NCBI GenBank assembly: GCA_019038695.1
Contig: JAHOYZ010000005.1
Span: 1-57,919 of the forward strand
Reading direction: 5' to 3'
Source: Candidatus Zixiibacteriota bacterium
GTDB taxonomy: Bacteria > Zixibacteria > MSB-5A5 > GN15 > FEB-12
DNA length: 57,919 bases
In this document: positions 8,335 to 19,190 of the stretch, in pieces
How the letters are laid out: each line of letters starts with the position of its first letter
Numbering within the stretch: position 1 is the first letter of the stretch
The notes under the pieces: model-generated
Seen by the model: the letters and a program-made list of their open reading frames with translations, nothing else
What the model was told of the DNA's origin: nothing
Database searches by the model: none
Position numbers and translations under genes: made by a program

Positions 8335-9648
8335 GTGGATCCGCTAGAACACAACGATAGTCAATCGAGGTCAAAAGCTCGAGACAGTTTCCAGGAACTC
8401 AAGTCAAGATTGCATGCGAAGCTAATAGCCCGAGTTGATTTGACCGCCCTCCAGAATTTGGATCCTTCCTCCCTGATAGACCAAGTTCGCGAGATCACCG
8501 AGTTGCTGATAGCTGAAGAGAATCTGCTCCTTAGTCCAGAAAGTCGCAAGCAGCTCATCCTTGAGATTCAGAATGAGACTCTTGGCCTCGGACCACTTGA
8601 GCAGTTCTTGGCCGACAATGACATCTCCGACATTTTAGTCAATACACACAAACAAATTTATATTGAGAAATTCGGTAAGTTGGAGTTGACAGGAACCAAG
8701 TTTCACGACGACAATCATCTCATGCTAATCATTGAACGTATCCTCTCACGGGTGGGCAGGCGTGTTGATGAATCCTCACCAATGGTCGATGCCCGCCTGC
8801 CTGACGGTTCCCGAGTCAATGCCATCATTCCTCCGGTTGCCCTGGATGGACCTTCGCTCTCAATCCGCAAGTTCCGGACCGATATTCTCAGCATGGATGA
8901 TCTTCAGCGGGGAGGAAGCGTTGCTGGTCCCATGATTCAATTCTTGAAGGCCGCCGTTGCATGTCGTCTGAATATCCTGATCTCAGGAGGAACTGGAGCC
9001 GGTAAGACGACGTTGTTGAACATTCTCTCCGGCTATATCTCCTCTGGCGAGCGGATAGTTACGATTGAGGACTCAGCTGAGCTTAGGTTACAGAAACCCC
9101 ACGTTATCAGATTGGAAACACGCCCTCCCAACATTGAGGGAAAGGGAATCGTAGATCAACGCGCTTTGGTGCGTAATGCTCTGCGAATGAGACCCAACCG
9201 CATTATCATCGGTGAAGTTCGCGGGGCAGAAATCTATGATATGCTTCAGGCCATGAATACCGGACACGACGGATCGCTAACGACTGTACATGCAAATGGT
9301 CCTCGCGATGTATTATTGCGGCTGGAAACCTTGATGCTTTTGTCAGGGGTCGCCATACCTATACGCGCTATACGTGAACTTATTAGCACATCTATTGATA
9401 TTGTGATTCAGATTAATCGATATAGCGATGGGTCTCGTAAGGTGGCCAGTGTTTCTGAGATCGTTGGTATGGAACACGATACCATAACTATGCAGGAGAT
9501 ATTCCGGTTCAACAAGACCGGAGTAGGAGAGTTTGGGGAGACCCTTGGCAACTTCGAGGCAACCGGCATACGTCCTCAATCGTTGATTCGCATAGAAAAT
9601 TCCGGTATACATTTACCCCCAGAGATGTTCAAGGAGATGGACCACTAG
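8335..9648 (+). CDS. tadA: Tad secretion ATPase TadA/CpaF
   Basis: The hexameric type II/IV secretion-type ATPase that drives Flp pilus extrusion and retraction from the cytoplasm. Motifs: Walker [13 protein letters not shown] (about residue 217), Asp box IEDSAELRL (about 243), Walker B region [11 protein letters not shown] (about 285) and the His box [13 protein letters not shown] (about 310). Length (437) is normal. The start is GTG at 8335, with AGGAAG about ten bases upstream. The stop codon abuts the tadB start at 9649, so translation is probably coupled. Confidence 0.95.
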   Translation: MDPLEHNDSQSRSKARDSFQELKSRLHAKLIARVDLTALQNLDPSSLIDQVREITELLIAEENLLLSPESRKQLILEIQNETLGLGPLEQFLADNDISDILVNTHKQIYIEKFGKLELTGTKFHDDNHLMLIIERILSRVGRRVDESSPMVDARLPDGSRVNAIIPPVALDGPSLSIRKFRTDILSMDDLQRGGSVAGPMIQFLKAAVACRLNILISGGTGAGKTTLLNILSGYISSGERIVTIEDSAELRLQKPHVIRLETRPPNIEGKGIVDQRALVRNALRMRPNRIIIGEVRGAEIYDMLQAMNTGHDGSLTTVHANGPRDVLLRLETLMLLSGVAIPIRAIRELISTSIDIVIQINRYSDGSRKVASVSEIVGMEHDTITMQEIFRFNKTGVGEFGETLGNFEATGIRPQSLIRIENSGIHLPPEMFKEMDH

Positions 9649-10620
9649 GTGATGTTAGAGTATGTGGCCATACTTGTGTTTGCGGCTGTGTTTCTCAGCA
9701 CCTTGGCGCTCTATTTGCTGCTTCGCGATCGTGTAAGTTCCCATAATCGGCAAGTTCGAAAGCGTTTGGGAAGTCTTGCTTCTCAGTCTGACGAAGATCG
9801 ATTTGTGTTTAGCATCCTGAGAGATAGCCGGCTGAGCAAAATCCCAGTGCTACACCGTTTGCTGGCGAAGACGAAGTTCTCTCGTGTTTTACAAAGAATG
9901 ATAGAGCAGGCAGGTGTCAATGTGAATACTGGCACCGTTGTCCTGGCTATGGCTTCCCTGGGTGGTTTGTTTCTGCTCGTAGTAAACATGTTGACGGGGA
10001 ATATTATTTTAGCGACATTGGCTTGTCTTGCAGCAGTGGCTTTGCCCTATTTGTTTCTTGTTCACAAACGCACGAAAAGAATTTTTCAATTTGAGGAAAC
10101 ACTGCCGGATGCGATTTCTATGGTCGTCGATGCCTTACAATCCGGCTTTTCATTCGAGTCGGCATTACGGCTGGTGGCACAGGAAATGCCTGACCCACTC
10201 GGCACGGAGTTTGGAATCACCTTCGAGGAACAGAATCTCGGAGCCTCCTTTTCCTCAATTCTTACAAATCTCCGCCAACGAGTTCCCAGCGAAGACCTTG
10301 ATCTCTTCGTCACCGCCCTTATGATCCATCGCAAAACCGGCGGTAATCTTGCAGAGGTACTCACCCGAACCGCAGATACTATTCGGGAGAGATTTACATT
10401 TAGGGGTGAGGTTAAGACCAAGACAATTCACAGCCGCTTCTCAGGCTTAATTCTGATCCTACTTCCAATCGCAATTATCGGCGCAATGATGTTGTTGAAT
10501 CCAAGCTACTTCATGATTTTAGTTGAAGATAAGACAGGTAACTACCTTCTTGGGGGAGCTTTTATTATGCAACTAGTTGGAATTTGGATCATTAAGCGTA
10601 TAGTGGACATTAAGATATAG
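9649..10620 (+). CDS. tadB: Tad inner-membrane platform protein TadB
   Basis: A T2SSF-domain protein of 323 residues with paired N-terminal helices, a cytoplasmic helical domain (about 160-270, with LPDAISMVVDALQSGFSFE and IHRKTGGNLAEVL) and C-terminal helices. It forms the membrane platform on which TadA works, together with TadC. The start is GTG at 9649, directly after the tadA stop, followed by an ATG at 9652. Confidence 0.93.
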   Translation: MMLEYVAILVFAAVFLSTLALYLLLRDRVSSHNRQVRKRLGSLASQSDEDRFVFSILRDSRLSKIPVLHRLLAKTKFSRVLQRMIEQAGVNVNTGTVVLAMASLGGLFLLVVNMLTGNIILATLACLAAVALPYLFLVHKRTKRIFQFEETLPDAISMVVDALQSGFSFESALRLVAQEMPDPLGTEFGITFEEQNLGASFSSILTNLRQRVPSEDLDLFVTALMIHRKTGGNLAEVLTRTADTIRERFTFRGEVKTKTIHSRFSGLILILLPIAIIGAMMLLNPSYFMILVEDKTGNYLLGGAFIMQLVGIWIIKRIVDIKI

Positions 10621-10630
10621 GGAACGTGAC

Positions 10631-11539
10631 GTGGATGTGAGAATCATATCGGCTCTGGCCTTCATTTCAATATTCCTGTTGTCATTTGCGGTGCTTTACT
10701 TTGTTTCTTCCCGTAAGCATCATACAAAAAAACGTCTCTTTGAGCTCGCAGCTGGCACTGAGAAAAATGCTACGCAAAAGACAAAGCTAACACTATTGCA
10801 GAAGAGCCTGTCCGTATTACACTTTGGAACCGGGCCGGAGTCACACCTAAAGCACTGGCTGGCCAGGGCAGGGTACTATGGTCCCCAGGCAATTTATGAT
10901 TATTATGCGCTGAAGGTGGCCTCGGTCATCGTTCTGAGTGCACTTGTTGCGATCGCATCATTCTATGGTCATCTACCACTTCCCCAGGTGCTTCTATTCG
11001 TTGGCCTAGCGGTAGTGGTGGGAGCGCTTATTCCGCACTTCTGGATTAGCAATAAGATTATTCAGCGCAGTGAACAGATTCGACGAGCAGTTCCAAACAT
11101 GCTCGACTTACTGGTCGTTTGTGTGGAGGCGGGATTAAGTCTCACTGCCGCGATTCAGAAGTTAGCTGTAGAATCGGAGCATAATTGCCCACCTCTGGGT
11201 CATGAATTACACATAGTTACGAGAGAAGTCCTAATAGGAAAGTCCAGAGGAGAAGCTTTCCGTAACTTGGCTGACCGAACCGGAGTTCCGGAATTGCGTT
11301 CTTTGGCAATCACGCTCATTCAAGCTGACAAACTGGGAACAAGCGTCTCCAAAGCACTCCGAGTGCTGTCTGAATCGATGCGTATTAAGCGACGACAACG
11401 AGCAGAAGAAATGGCAAACAAGGCCTCTGTAAAGCTTGTATTCCCCCTTGTGTTTTTGATCTTTCCAGAATTGCTGGTGGTCTTATTAGGACCAGCAATG
11501 TTGAATTTTCTTAAAATGTTCCCTGGTGTGGACAAATAA
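10631..11539 (+). CDS. tadC: Tad inner-membrane platform protein TadC
   Basis: Second T2SSF-domain protein, 302 residues, with the family signature VPNMLDLLVVCVEAGLSLT (about 155) and LIQADKLGTSVSKALRVL (about 235), and four predicted membrane segments. It partners TadB. The start is GTG at 10631, 10 bp after tadB. No TadD/TPR gene follows, so the operon is shorter than some Tad loci. Confidence 0.93.
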   Translation: MDVRIISALAFISIFLLSFAVLYFVSSRKHHTKKRLFELAAGTEKNATQKTKLTLLQKSLSVLHFGTGPESHLKHWLARAGYYGPQAIYDYYALKVASVIVLSALVAIASFYGHLPLPQVLLFVGLAVVVGALIPHFWISNKIIQRSEQIRRAVPNMLDLLVVCVEAGLSLTAAIQKLAVESEHNCPPLGHELHIVTREVLIGKSRGEAFRNLADRTGVPELRSLAITLIQADKLGTSVSKALRVLSESMRIKRRQRAEEMANKASVKLVFPLVFLIFPELLVVLLGPAMLNFLKMFPGVDK

Positions 11540-11560
11540 AAGCCACAAGGAGGTGAGCTG

Positions 11561-11671
11561 ATGGATTTCTGGACAGTAGTACTCATTGTCGCACTCGTTA
11601 TCATTGGGATTGCCTATTTTGCTAGGCGAAGCAGTCGCATCCGCAAAGAAGGCAAGCGTCGAGGCAAATGA
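11561..11671 (+). CDS. 36-residue single-pass membrane microprotein
   Basis: A small frame, too short for usual gene calling: MDFWTVVLIVALVIIGIAYF forms one membrane helix, then ARRSSRIRKEGKRRGK is a strongly basic cytoplasmic tail. A near-perfect ribosome binding site, AAGGAGGTGA, lies at the right distance before the ATG. It begins 21 bp after tadC in the same orientation. I do not recognise a family. The site strength and position suggest a real last gene of the pilus operon, perhaps an accessory of the TadBC platform. Confidence 0.65.
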   Translation: MDFWTVVLIVALVIIGIAYFARRSSRIRKEGKRRGK

Positions 11672-11694
11672 AGACAGAGTTTCGTGTGTATCAG

Positions 11695-11724
11695 CCTTTC
11701 CGAGGCATGAAGCGCCTCGGAAGG
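11695..11724 (+). terminator. Hairpin after the Tad operon
   Basis: An 11-bp stem with one bulged T (CCTT-T-CCGAGGC paired with GCCTCGGAAGG) and a 7-base loop sits 24 bases after the microprotein stop. It lacks a clear T-tract, so it could be an imperfect terminator or an mRNA 3'-end stabiliser. Confidence 0.4.
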
Positions 11725-11744
11725 TTGTCAAACGTGCATTTGTG

Positions 11745-11838
11745 ATGGGGGGTAAAGTGCCACGGCGGATGCGACGTAAAACTGGACCGGTGCCTAGGCT
11801 GAGCCGGTGTAGGGCTGTACTTACCGGTAAGAACAGCC
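11745..11838 (+). ncRNA. Candidate cyclic-di-GMP-I (GEMM) riboswitch with alternative hairpin
   Basis: Elements occur in GEMM order: GGTAAAG (11751-11757), a short stem-loop, GACGTAAAACT (signature GACGCAAA with one change, 11773-11783), a CCGG-TGCCTAGGC-CCGG stem region, GTAG, and CTTACC (11820-11825), which can pair back to GGTAAAG as P1. CTTACC can instead join the downstream hairpin GGCTGT-A-CTTA-CCGG-TAAG-A-ACAGCC (11813-11838). This is the mutually exclusive pairing expected of an expression platform. The P2 loop is not GNRA, which lowers certainty. The downstream gene is the membrane protein at 11914. Confidence 0.55.
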
Positions 11839-11913
11839 GTACGCAATTATTATAACCGTTGGAACTAGTGTAATTTTCAATTGCGACTTAACGCCAGATA
11901 ATAGGATGTAATT

Positions 11914-12270
11914 ATGAAGCTTACTATCAAATGGGTTGCTAGCATTGTAACCATTCTGCTTTTAACTGTTATATTTGTGGAGACGGTACCCCCCACATAT
12001 AAATACAGCCAAGTAGATGTCCCTGGTCAGTCGAATCTGTTCGAGGGCAAATCAGATCATCAGTGGAGTATTGAGCAGTTAACGCGTGCCCTATTATTGG
12101 CTTTGAGCACAATCGTTATAATCATGGCCATTTGGGTTTCGCCGGAGAGATCTTGGCCGGGGCTTTACATGGAAAGAAAACGAGCCGAGCAAAGGGCAAA
12201 AATCGCGGAAGCCGAAGCGCAGATTGCTAAGCTTAAGATGGACAAAGCTAGAAACATTACGAATCCTTAG
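11914..12270 (+). CDS. Two-helix membrane protein with basic coiled-coil tail
   Basis: A 118-residue protein that I do not recognise. One hydrophobic helix covers about residues 7-25, followed by a polar loop of about 40 residues and a second helix (about 66-85). The tail from about residue 95 is charged and heptad-like (ERKRAEQRAKIAEAEAQIAK), probably a cytoplasmic coiled coil. AGGAT lies eight bases before the ATG. The gene directly follows a candidate c-di-GMP riboswitch and the pilus operon, so a link to surface attachment is plausible, but this is inference. About 280 bp after it contain no gene I can see. Confidence 0.7.
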   Translation: MKLTIKWVASIVTILLLTVIFVETVPPTYKYSQVDVPGQSNLFEGKSDHQWSIEQLTRALLLALSTIVIIMAIWVSPERSWPGLYMERKRAEQRAKIAEAEAQIAKLKMDKARNITNP

Positions 12271-12553
12271 CTTGCAGCAGAGCCCATGCTCGACTTATTT
12301 TGAGAGATATAAACGAGCCCAGCTCCCTTGATCAGCGGAGAGCCAGAGCGTCATGGTACCTCACACCCGGCCGTGGTTCGTCTTGGAATATTGAGTCACC
12401 AAATTGCATGATCTTGCCACCTTCGATTGATACCTCTCATAACTGAGTTAGATTGATTCCAGGAAGTATCTTGGGATGTCATGGGCGGAGCGAGATGGCA
12501 GGCGGAAATTGCGAGTACTTCGCCAGGAAGTAGCCTTATGATGCAACCCATGA

Positions 12554-12973
12554 TTGGAGCATAGCCTGGGCAAAGATTGCAAAGATACCGACCAACCCGA
12601 TATCTCTTTGAAGGCGGTCAATGTCTCCAAGGGAGGTAGGATTTTGGCGAGTTCCGTTGAGTGGGCGGGGACCAGCGATGAACGACGCCGAGGACTATTG
12701 GGCCGTAGCGGGATGGACTTTATGCATGGTATTTACATAGTTCCGTGCCAATGTGTCCACACATTTCGGATGAAGTTCCCGATTGATGTGGCTTTCGTAG
12801 GTTCAGACGGATGTCTTTTAGCTGTACAACACAACTTGAAGCCAAATCGGATTTCAAAGCTCATCTTTCGTGCTGAGGGAGTATTGGAACTGGCTTCAGG
12901 CAGGCTTCACGACACCGATACTGACATCGGCGACATAATCAAGTTTCAGGAAGTGGATTCGACGGAGGAGTAA
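12554..12973 (+). CDS. DUF192 family protein
   Basis: A small protein of the DUF192 fold. Recognisable pieces are RRRGLLGRSGM, the HTFRMKFPIDVAFV core that is diagnostic of the family, and VLELASGR near the end. The longest frame starts at TTG 12554 (139 residues). Another TTG at 12608 (giving MKAVNVSKGG) would yield the more usual family length; neither has a strong ribosome binding site. Many homologues carry a signal peptide, which is not visible here. Function is unknown; homologues occur in diverse bacteria and archaea. Confidence 0.8.
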   Translation: MEHSLGKDCKDTDQPDISLKAVNVSKGGRILASSVEWAGTSDERRRGLLGRSGMDFMHGIYIVPCQCVHTFRMKFPIDVAFVGSDGCLLAVQHNLKPNRISKLIFRAEGVLELASGRLHDTDTDIGDIIKFQEVDSTEE

Positions 12974-13079
12974 CCTGTTCTCCTCATCTGTGGCATAATT
13001 CCGGTGCAATCTACCATAATATCTGAACATAGTATAAAATTCGGTTATTCCGCACAATGACGAGCTGAAACGAACCGGC

Positions 13080-13825
13080 CTATTTGACCTTGATCCGAGC
13101 CATCATGTATTCACGGTTGAGCTTGGCGATGGTATCGACGCTAATCTCCTTGGGACAGACCGCTTCGCACTCAAAGAAATTGGTGCAACCACCAAACCCT
13201 TCCGCGCTCATTTGAGCCACCATGCTACGAACCCTCGAAGTTCTCTCAACCTTACCCTGTGGTAAATGTGCAAACTGGGATACTTTGGCTGCGACAAACA
13301 GCATTGCTGACGCATTCTTGCAGGAGGCAACACACGCCCCGCAACCGATACACGACGATGCATCCATCGCCTTGTCAGATTCTGATTTGGGAATTGGGAT
13401 AGCGTTGGCATCGACAGTAACACCAGTATTGACCGAAACAAATCCCCCGGAGTACATTATGCGATCAAGAGCAGTACGATCAACAACAAGGTCCTTGATG
13501 ACCGGGAACGCCCTGGCGCGCCAGGGTTCAATGTAGATAGCGTCGCCGTCCTTGAAATGGCGCATGTGCAACTGGCATACAGTCGTACCCGGTTCGGGTC
13601 CGTGGGCTGTACCGTTGATCATCAGGGAACAGGTACCGCAGATGCCCTCGCGACAATCGTGGTCAAAGGCGATGGGGTCCTGGCCTTTCTCAGTGAGGTC
13701 TTCATTGACCACATCAAGCATCTCCAGAAATGACATGTGGGAGTTGATTTCTTTGGCCTCATACCGTTCCATCCGGCCTTTATCTTCGGCATCCTTTTGC
13801 CGCCAAACGAAGAGCGTGAGATTCA

Positions 13826-13826
<1 letters not shown>
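13080..13826 (-). CDS. sdhB: Succinate dehydrogenase/fumarate reductase iron-sulfur subunit
   Basis: A 248-residue subunit with a ferredoxin-like [2Fe-2S] site (CREGICGTC, about 59-67) and the two bacterial ferredoxin-type sites [11 protein letters not shown] (about 158) and [12 protein letters not shown] (about 213), which hold the [4Fe-4S] and [3Fe-4S] clusters. It carries electrons from the flavin of SdhA to the quinone site in SdhC, on the cytoplasmic side. Its ATG overlaps the sdhA stop by one base (TAATG), so translation is coupled. This is the last gene of sdhCAB. Confidence 0.96.
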
Positions 13827-15739
<1,913 letters not shown>

Positions 15740-15740
15740 G

Positions 15741-16466
15741 TTAGTGCCCTCCTGCCGAAGTTGTGATTTGCCCTAGTAGTACAGCCACCGGCAAGGAACA
15801 GTACCCGAAAAATAGTACCAGGGCAACCAGATTGCCAAGTCTCTTGAGAGCGTTTCGCCAGCGAGTGTGGCTCAGGCCAAGAGTCTGCAGAAAACTCGGA
15901 ATGGCATGGTTGACGTGAAAGGCAAGAGCCACCATAGCGAGAATGTAAACACCAGAGACCCACGGGTTGAGAAAGCCCAGCACAACCATAGAATAAACAT
16001 CATGCAGGCCGTTAGGATCGTGTAGATCGGCAAACTCGGGGTTGGTCACCAGCATAGTGAAGTGAAGAATATGATAGATGACGTACAGAAACATAGCGCC
16101 GCCGGAGTATATCATTGTACGTGATGAGAAGCTGGCCTCCAGTGTTTCCTCTTTGGCGTAACCGACCGGTCGTGCCTTGTAATTATCCCAAAAGAGCCTT
16201 AGCCCAGTCCAGACATGAACGACCAGCAAAGCCAGGAGGGTGAATCGGACGATCCAGATTATCGGTCCCAAACTCTGAAGTGCGGCCGCGTAGCCGTTGT
16301 ACTGAGCCTGGCCAAGGAATAATTGGAGGTTGCCGATCATGTGACCGCCGGCAAAGCCCACAAATGCCAGACCGGTGATAGCCATCAGAATCTTGCGACC
16401 GACTGTAGGTGCAGCTACGCTCGAAACTTCGGGCATCTGCACTATGGCTGTTCCACGATTGTTCAT
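15741..16466 (-). CDS. sdhC: Succinate dehydrogenase cytochrome b558 subunit (type B)
   Basis: A 241-residue membrane anchor with five predicted helices and several conserved His residues in helices ([38 protein letters not shown]), as in the di-heme b558 family. This single large subunit replaces separate SdhC and SdhD. I chose ATG 16466 because AAGGGAG lies seven bases upstream; the frame extends further upstream to 16517 without support. It is the first gene of sdhCAB. The two hemes in type B enzymes link menaquinone to the flavin. Confidence 0.92.
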   Translation of the reverse strand: MNNRGTAIVQMPEVSSVAAPTVGRKILMAITGLAFVGFAGGHMIGNLQLFLGQAQYNGYAAALQSLGPIIWIVRFTLLALLVVHVWTGLRLFWDNYKARPVGYAKEETLEASFSSRTMIYSGGAMFLYVIYHILHFTMLVTNPEFADLHDPNGLHDVYSMVVLGFLNPWVSGVYILAMVALAFHVNHAIPSFLQTLGLSHTRWRNALKRLGNLVALVLFFGYCSLPVAVLLGQITTSAGGH

Positions 16467-16484
16467 TGTTATCTCCCTTACACA

Positions 16485-16513
16485 AGAATTGGACAGGGAG
16501 GGAAGCATGTCAA
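16485..16513 (-). promoter_or_regulatory. Possible sigma-70-type promoter of sdhCAB
   Basis: On the minus strand TTGACA (16513-16508) is followed after 17 bases by AATTCT (16490-16485), just upstream of the sdhC ribosome binding site. The leader would be very short. The rest of the 310-bp gap before the response regulator gene (16777) holds one palindrome and no gene. Confidence 0.4.
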
Positions 16514-16619
16514 CCAAAATTGCTTCTATATTCTGACCAAACCATTAGCATAGTTGAAGATAATCCCCGCACAGGATCAGGAGTTTGCAGACATCTCTCG
16601 TCCCCTACGCCAGACAAAC

Positions 16620-16635
16620 TAGTCTGACCAGACTA
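16620..16635. promoter_or_regulatory. 16-bp palindrome TAGTCTGACCAGACTA
   Basis: Seven-base arms around a two-base centre, located between the converging leader of sdhCAB and the 3' end of the response regulator gene. It could bind a dimeric regulator. No repeat-associated function is evident. Confidence 0.3.
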
Positions 16636-16776
16636 TTCCAATACGGCAAGAAGTGAACAGTCATGAGGTCGTAGTTGAGATGTGCATCTGCTTTCTCAAT
16701 CTGATCAAGTAAATACTTGGTCCGTTTCATCAATGAAAGACCGCTGATAATCAGACGGCCACAGAGCCCGTGGGCA

Positions 16777-17226
16777 CTAGTCTCCGATAAGCTCTTTGAC
16801 TTTAGAAATGACGAGTTCGGGGTCAATCGGTTTGTCGATAAACATCTCCGGTTTCACCAGTCCCTCCTCGCGCATCTCTTTGATGGCCTGCCGCATCTTT
16901 TCGCGCAAGGCATCATACGGCCGCTCATGAGTATCGTCACTCTGGGTATCAAGATCACCAAGAACCTCCGCCACGGCCGTCAACATAATAACCGGAATAT
17001 CCTTGTATTCTTCATTCCTACGAAGCTGCTTGAAGAGTACGAAACCTGTTTTCTTAGGCATCATAACGTCTAGAAGAACCAGGTCTGGTTTTTCGATTCC
17101 TATCTTCTCCAGCGCTTCCTTTCCATCGCATGCTTGTATCGGTACGTAGCCATTCTCTTCGAGGGCGACCGAAAGAAACTTCCGTGTGATTTCCTCGTCG
17201 TCAACTACCAGAACTTTTTTTGCCAT
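16777..17226 (-). CDS. Stand-alone response regulator (receiver domain)
   Basis: A 149-residue receiver domain with VLVVDDEE at the start, the phospho-acceptor Asp in LVLLDVMMPKKTG (about 54) and the conserved Lys in MFIDKPID near the C terminus. A 30-residue insertion between beta4 and beta5 (about 90-120: DTQSDDTHERPYD...) is longer than usual. There is no DNA-binding domain, so output must be by protein contact. I chose ATG 17226 (AAGGAG upstream), which overlaps the end of the kinase gene by 26 bases; the pair is surely co-expressed. Confidence 0.9.
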   Translation of the reverse strand: MAKKVLVVDDEEITRKFLSVALEENGYVPIQACDGKEALEKIGIEKPDLVLLDVMMPKKTGFVLFKQLRRNEEYKDIPVIMLTAVAEVLGDLDTQSDDTHERPYDALREKMRQAIKEMREEGLVKPEMFIDKPIDPELVISKVKELIGD

Positions 17227-19033
17227 CACTACTCTCCTTTGTACTGCCAGTTCCGCCAACGGGAAGGATGATACGAAAAAGCGCACCCTGGTTGGGCTCA
17301 GACTCAACCTCAATCTTTCCCTTGTGGATATTAATCATTCTTGATGTAATGGACAAGCCTAATCCGGTTCCCGCCTTACTTTTCGTGCTGAAAAACGGAG
17401 TGAAGATGTCTGCTTTCACTTCTTCAGTCATGCCGATTCCGTTATCTTTGATTTCGATGATCGACTCCTGGCCATCTTCAGACAGGCGTGCACTCATTTC
17501 CACGTTCGGCTTTTCGTCATCTCCGTAATCCTTCCAGGAGCAGGCATCCAGGGCGTTGGATACAATGTCCATCACCGCCGAATGTATCATCGGGCCATCG
17601 CACACAATGGTCGGTAAGTCAGCGGCAATACTCAGTTCGAAGGCTATTCCTCTCCCAGCCGCAGTTTCTCTGACAACCCGGTAAATGTCGGACAGAGTTT
17701 GACTCAGATCAATTCGGTCGGGTCTCGGCTTCCACTCCTTCACATACTTGAGCATATCTGACGACATATCTTTCATTCTGTTTATCCCCTCCTGAACCAT
17801 CCCCCATCCTTCCTCAAGCATCTTTCGGTTGTCCTTGGCCAAACCGATCCTGACCATGTAAGCCCCACCGGTGCAGGCATTCAACATGTTCTTCATTGAG
17901 TGTTGAATGCCCGTAAAGACCTCTCCGATCGCGGCCAGACGCTGAGATTGGACCAGTTTTTTCTGAAGACGTTTCTCCTCGGTGAGATCCTTGCCAATCC
18001 CGATAGTGCCGATAACTTCCCCGGCCGCATTCCGGAGCCTTGACAGTGATAGCAGTATGTCTCTGACTTCTCCGTCTTTGGTTCGAAATTGAGTTTCATA
18101 GTTTGAGACATTGTCGGAGAACTTCAGTTTTTCAATAGCCACGTATCTTTCCTGGGGATCGGCAAAGAGCATCTCAATCGGTTTCCCGATTACGTCCATT
18201 CGCCAATAGCCCAGTACAACCTCCGCACCGGTGTTGAACGTCCGGATCTTGCCGGAGGAGTTTACCGTTATGACAACATCGGCGGAGCTATCCAGTATGC
18301 CCCGCAGGTAATTCTGCGTCTTATGCAATTCCAGCATTGCCGAGGAGAGCAAAGCAGCAACATCATTGAAGGATGAGGCCACCGAGCCAAATTCGTCCTC
18401 TCCGTCTTCCTCCACACGAATATCCAGTTTCTTGTCAGCCAGCTGGCTCATGGCCTCCGCCAAACCGGCCATAGGCCGCTTGATGAACAGAACTATGAGG
18501 AACCAGGTGATGGAGTAACTGAGCAGGATAGCAATCACGATGGCTAACAAGGTCAGTTGATTGCTGCGGGTGATGCGGTCATCAACCTCCTTCAACGGAA
18601 AGTCCGTAACCAGGAGTCCCAGTACGGAAGAAACATCAGCCTGGACATGACAGCCCGCTGTCCGGCAGCCTTCATCATTGATAGCGGGCATAGAAACTGA
18701 CACAGTCCTTTCGTCCGTGCCAGGTTCGGTGAACAGATTGATCGTTTGAGTTCTCGGTTCACCTTCTCCAGAGATCAGGTGGAAGCTCTTGCAACGGGGA
18801 TTGCCTTCTGCCAGTGATCGAGCAAGCGTTTGGATACTGGTTTTGTCGTGGGTGCTATCAGAGATCAGATAGTTATGGACAGTTGTGTGGTACGCTAAAG
18901 CTGTTTCCTGCGCCCGGAGTATGGCATCATTCTCTTCAGCTCGATTATTGACATAGCCCATCGTTGCCAGGGCCAAGGTAATGATAAGGGCGAGAACAGC
19001 GCCAAGTTTCCAAAATAGTTGCATCGGTTTCAT
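17201..19033 (-). CDS. Membrane sensor histidine kinase with CX4CH motif in its periplasmic domain
   Basis: 610 residues in this order: helix 1 (about 8-27), periplasmic sensor (28-158), helix 2 (159-184), HAMP (about 185-240), PAS (about 250-360), dimerisation domain with the phospho-His in GIQHSMKNMLNA (about 385), and an HATPase domain with N box SNALDAC, DNGIGM and GTGLGLSI. The sensor contains C123-RTAG-C128-H129, a CX4CH spacing that can bind a c-type heme, so it may sense redox state or a gas ligand. Its partner is the receiver gene that overlaps its 3' end. It sits 157 bp downstream of the qmo/dsr operon on the same strand and could control respiration genes; that is inference. Confidence 0.9.
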   Translation of the reverse strand: MKPMQLFWKLGAVLALIITLALATMGYVNNRAEENDAILRAQETALAYHTTVHNYLISDSTHDKTSIQTLARSLAEGNPRCKSFHLISGEGEPRTQTINLFTEPGTDERTVSVSMPAINDEGCRTAGCHVQADVSSVLGLLVTDFPLKEVDDRITRSNQLTLLAIVIAILLSYSITWFLIVLFIKRPMAGLAEAMSQLADKKLDIRVEEDGEDEFGSVASSFNDVAALLSSAMLELHKTQNYLRGILDSSADVVITVNSSGKIRTFNTGAEVVLGYWRMDVIGKPIEMLFADPQERYVAIEKLKFSDNVSNYETQFRTKDGEVRDILLSLSRLRNAAGEVIGTIGIGKDLTEEKRLQKKLVQSQRLAAIGEVFTGIQHSMKNMLNACTGGAYMVRIGLAKDNRKMLEEGWGMVQEGINRMKDMSSDMLKYVKEWKPRPDRIDLSQTLSDIYRVVRETAAGRGIAFELSIAADLPTIVCDGPMIHSAVMDIVSNALDACSWKDYGDDEKPNVEMSARLSEDGQESIIEIKDNGIGMTEEVKADIFTPFFSTKSKAGTGLGLSITSRMINIHKGKIEVESEPNQGALFRIILPVGGTGSTKESSDGKKSSGS

Positions 19034-19190
19034 GGTGACTAAGATGAACCTGACATTTGATAATGCTCAGCAATCATGAGGTGACAGTAATGCGTTCAAG
19101 TGATGGCACGAAGGACTCAGAGAGCCAACTCTCGAACACATCTCCAGTTGTTTTTTCGCATTCAGATCAACTACCGATCCGTATCTCCCG

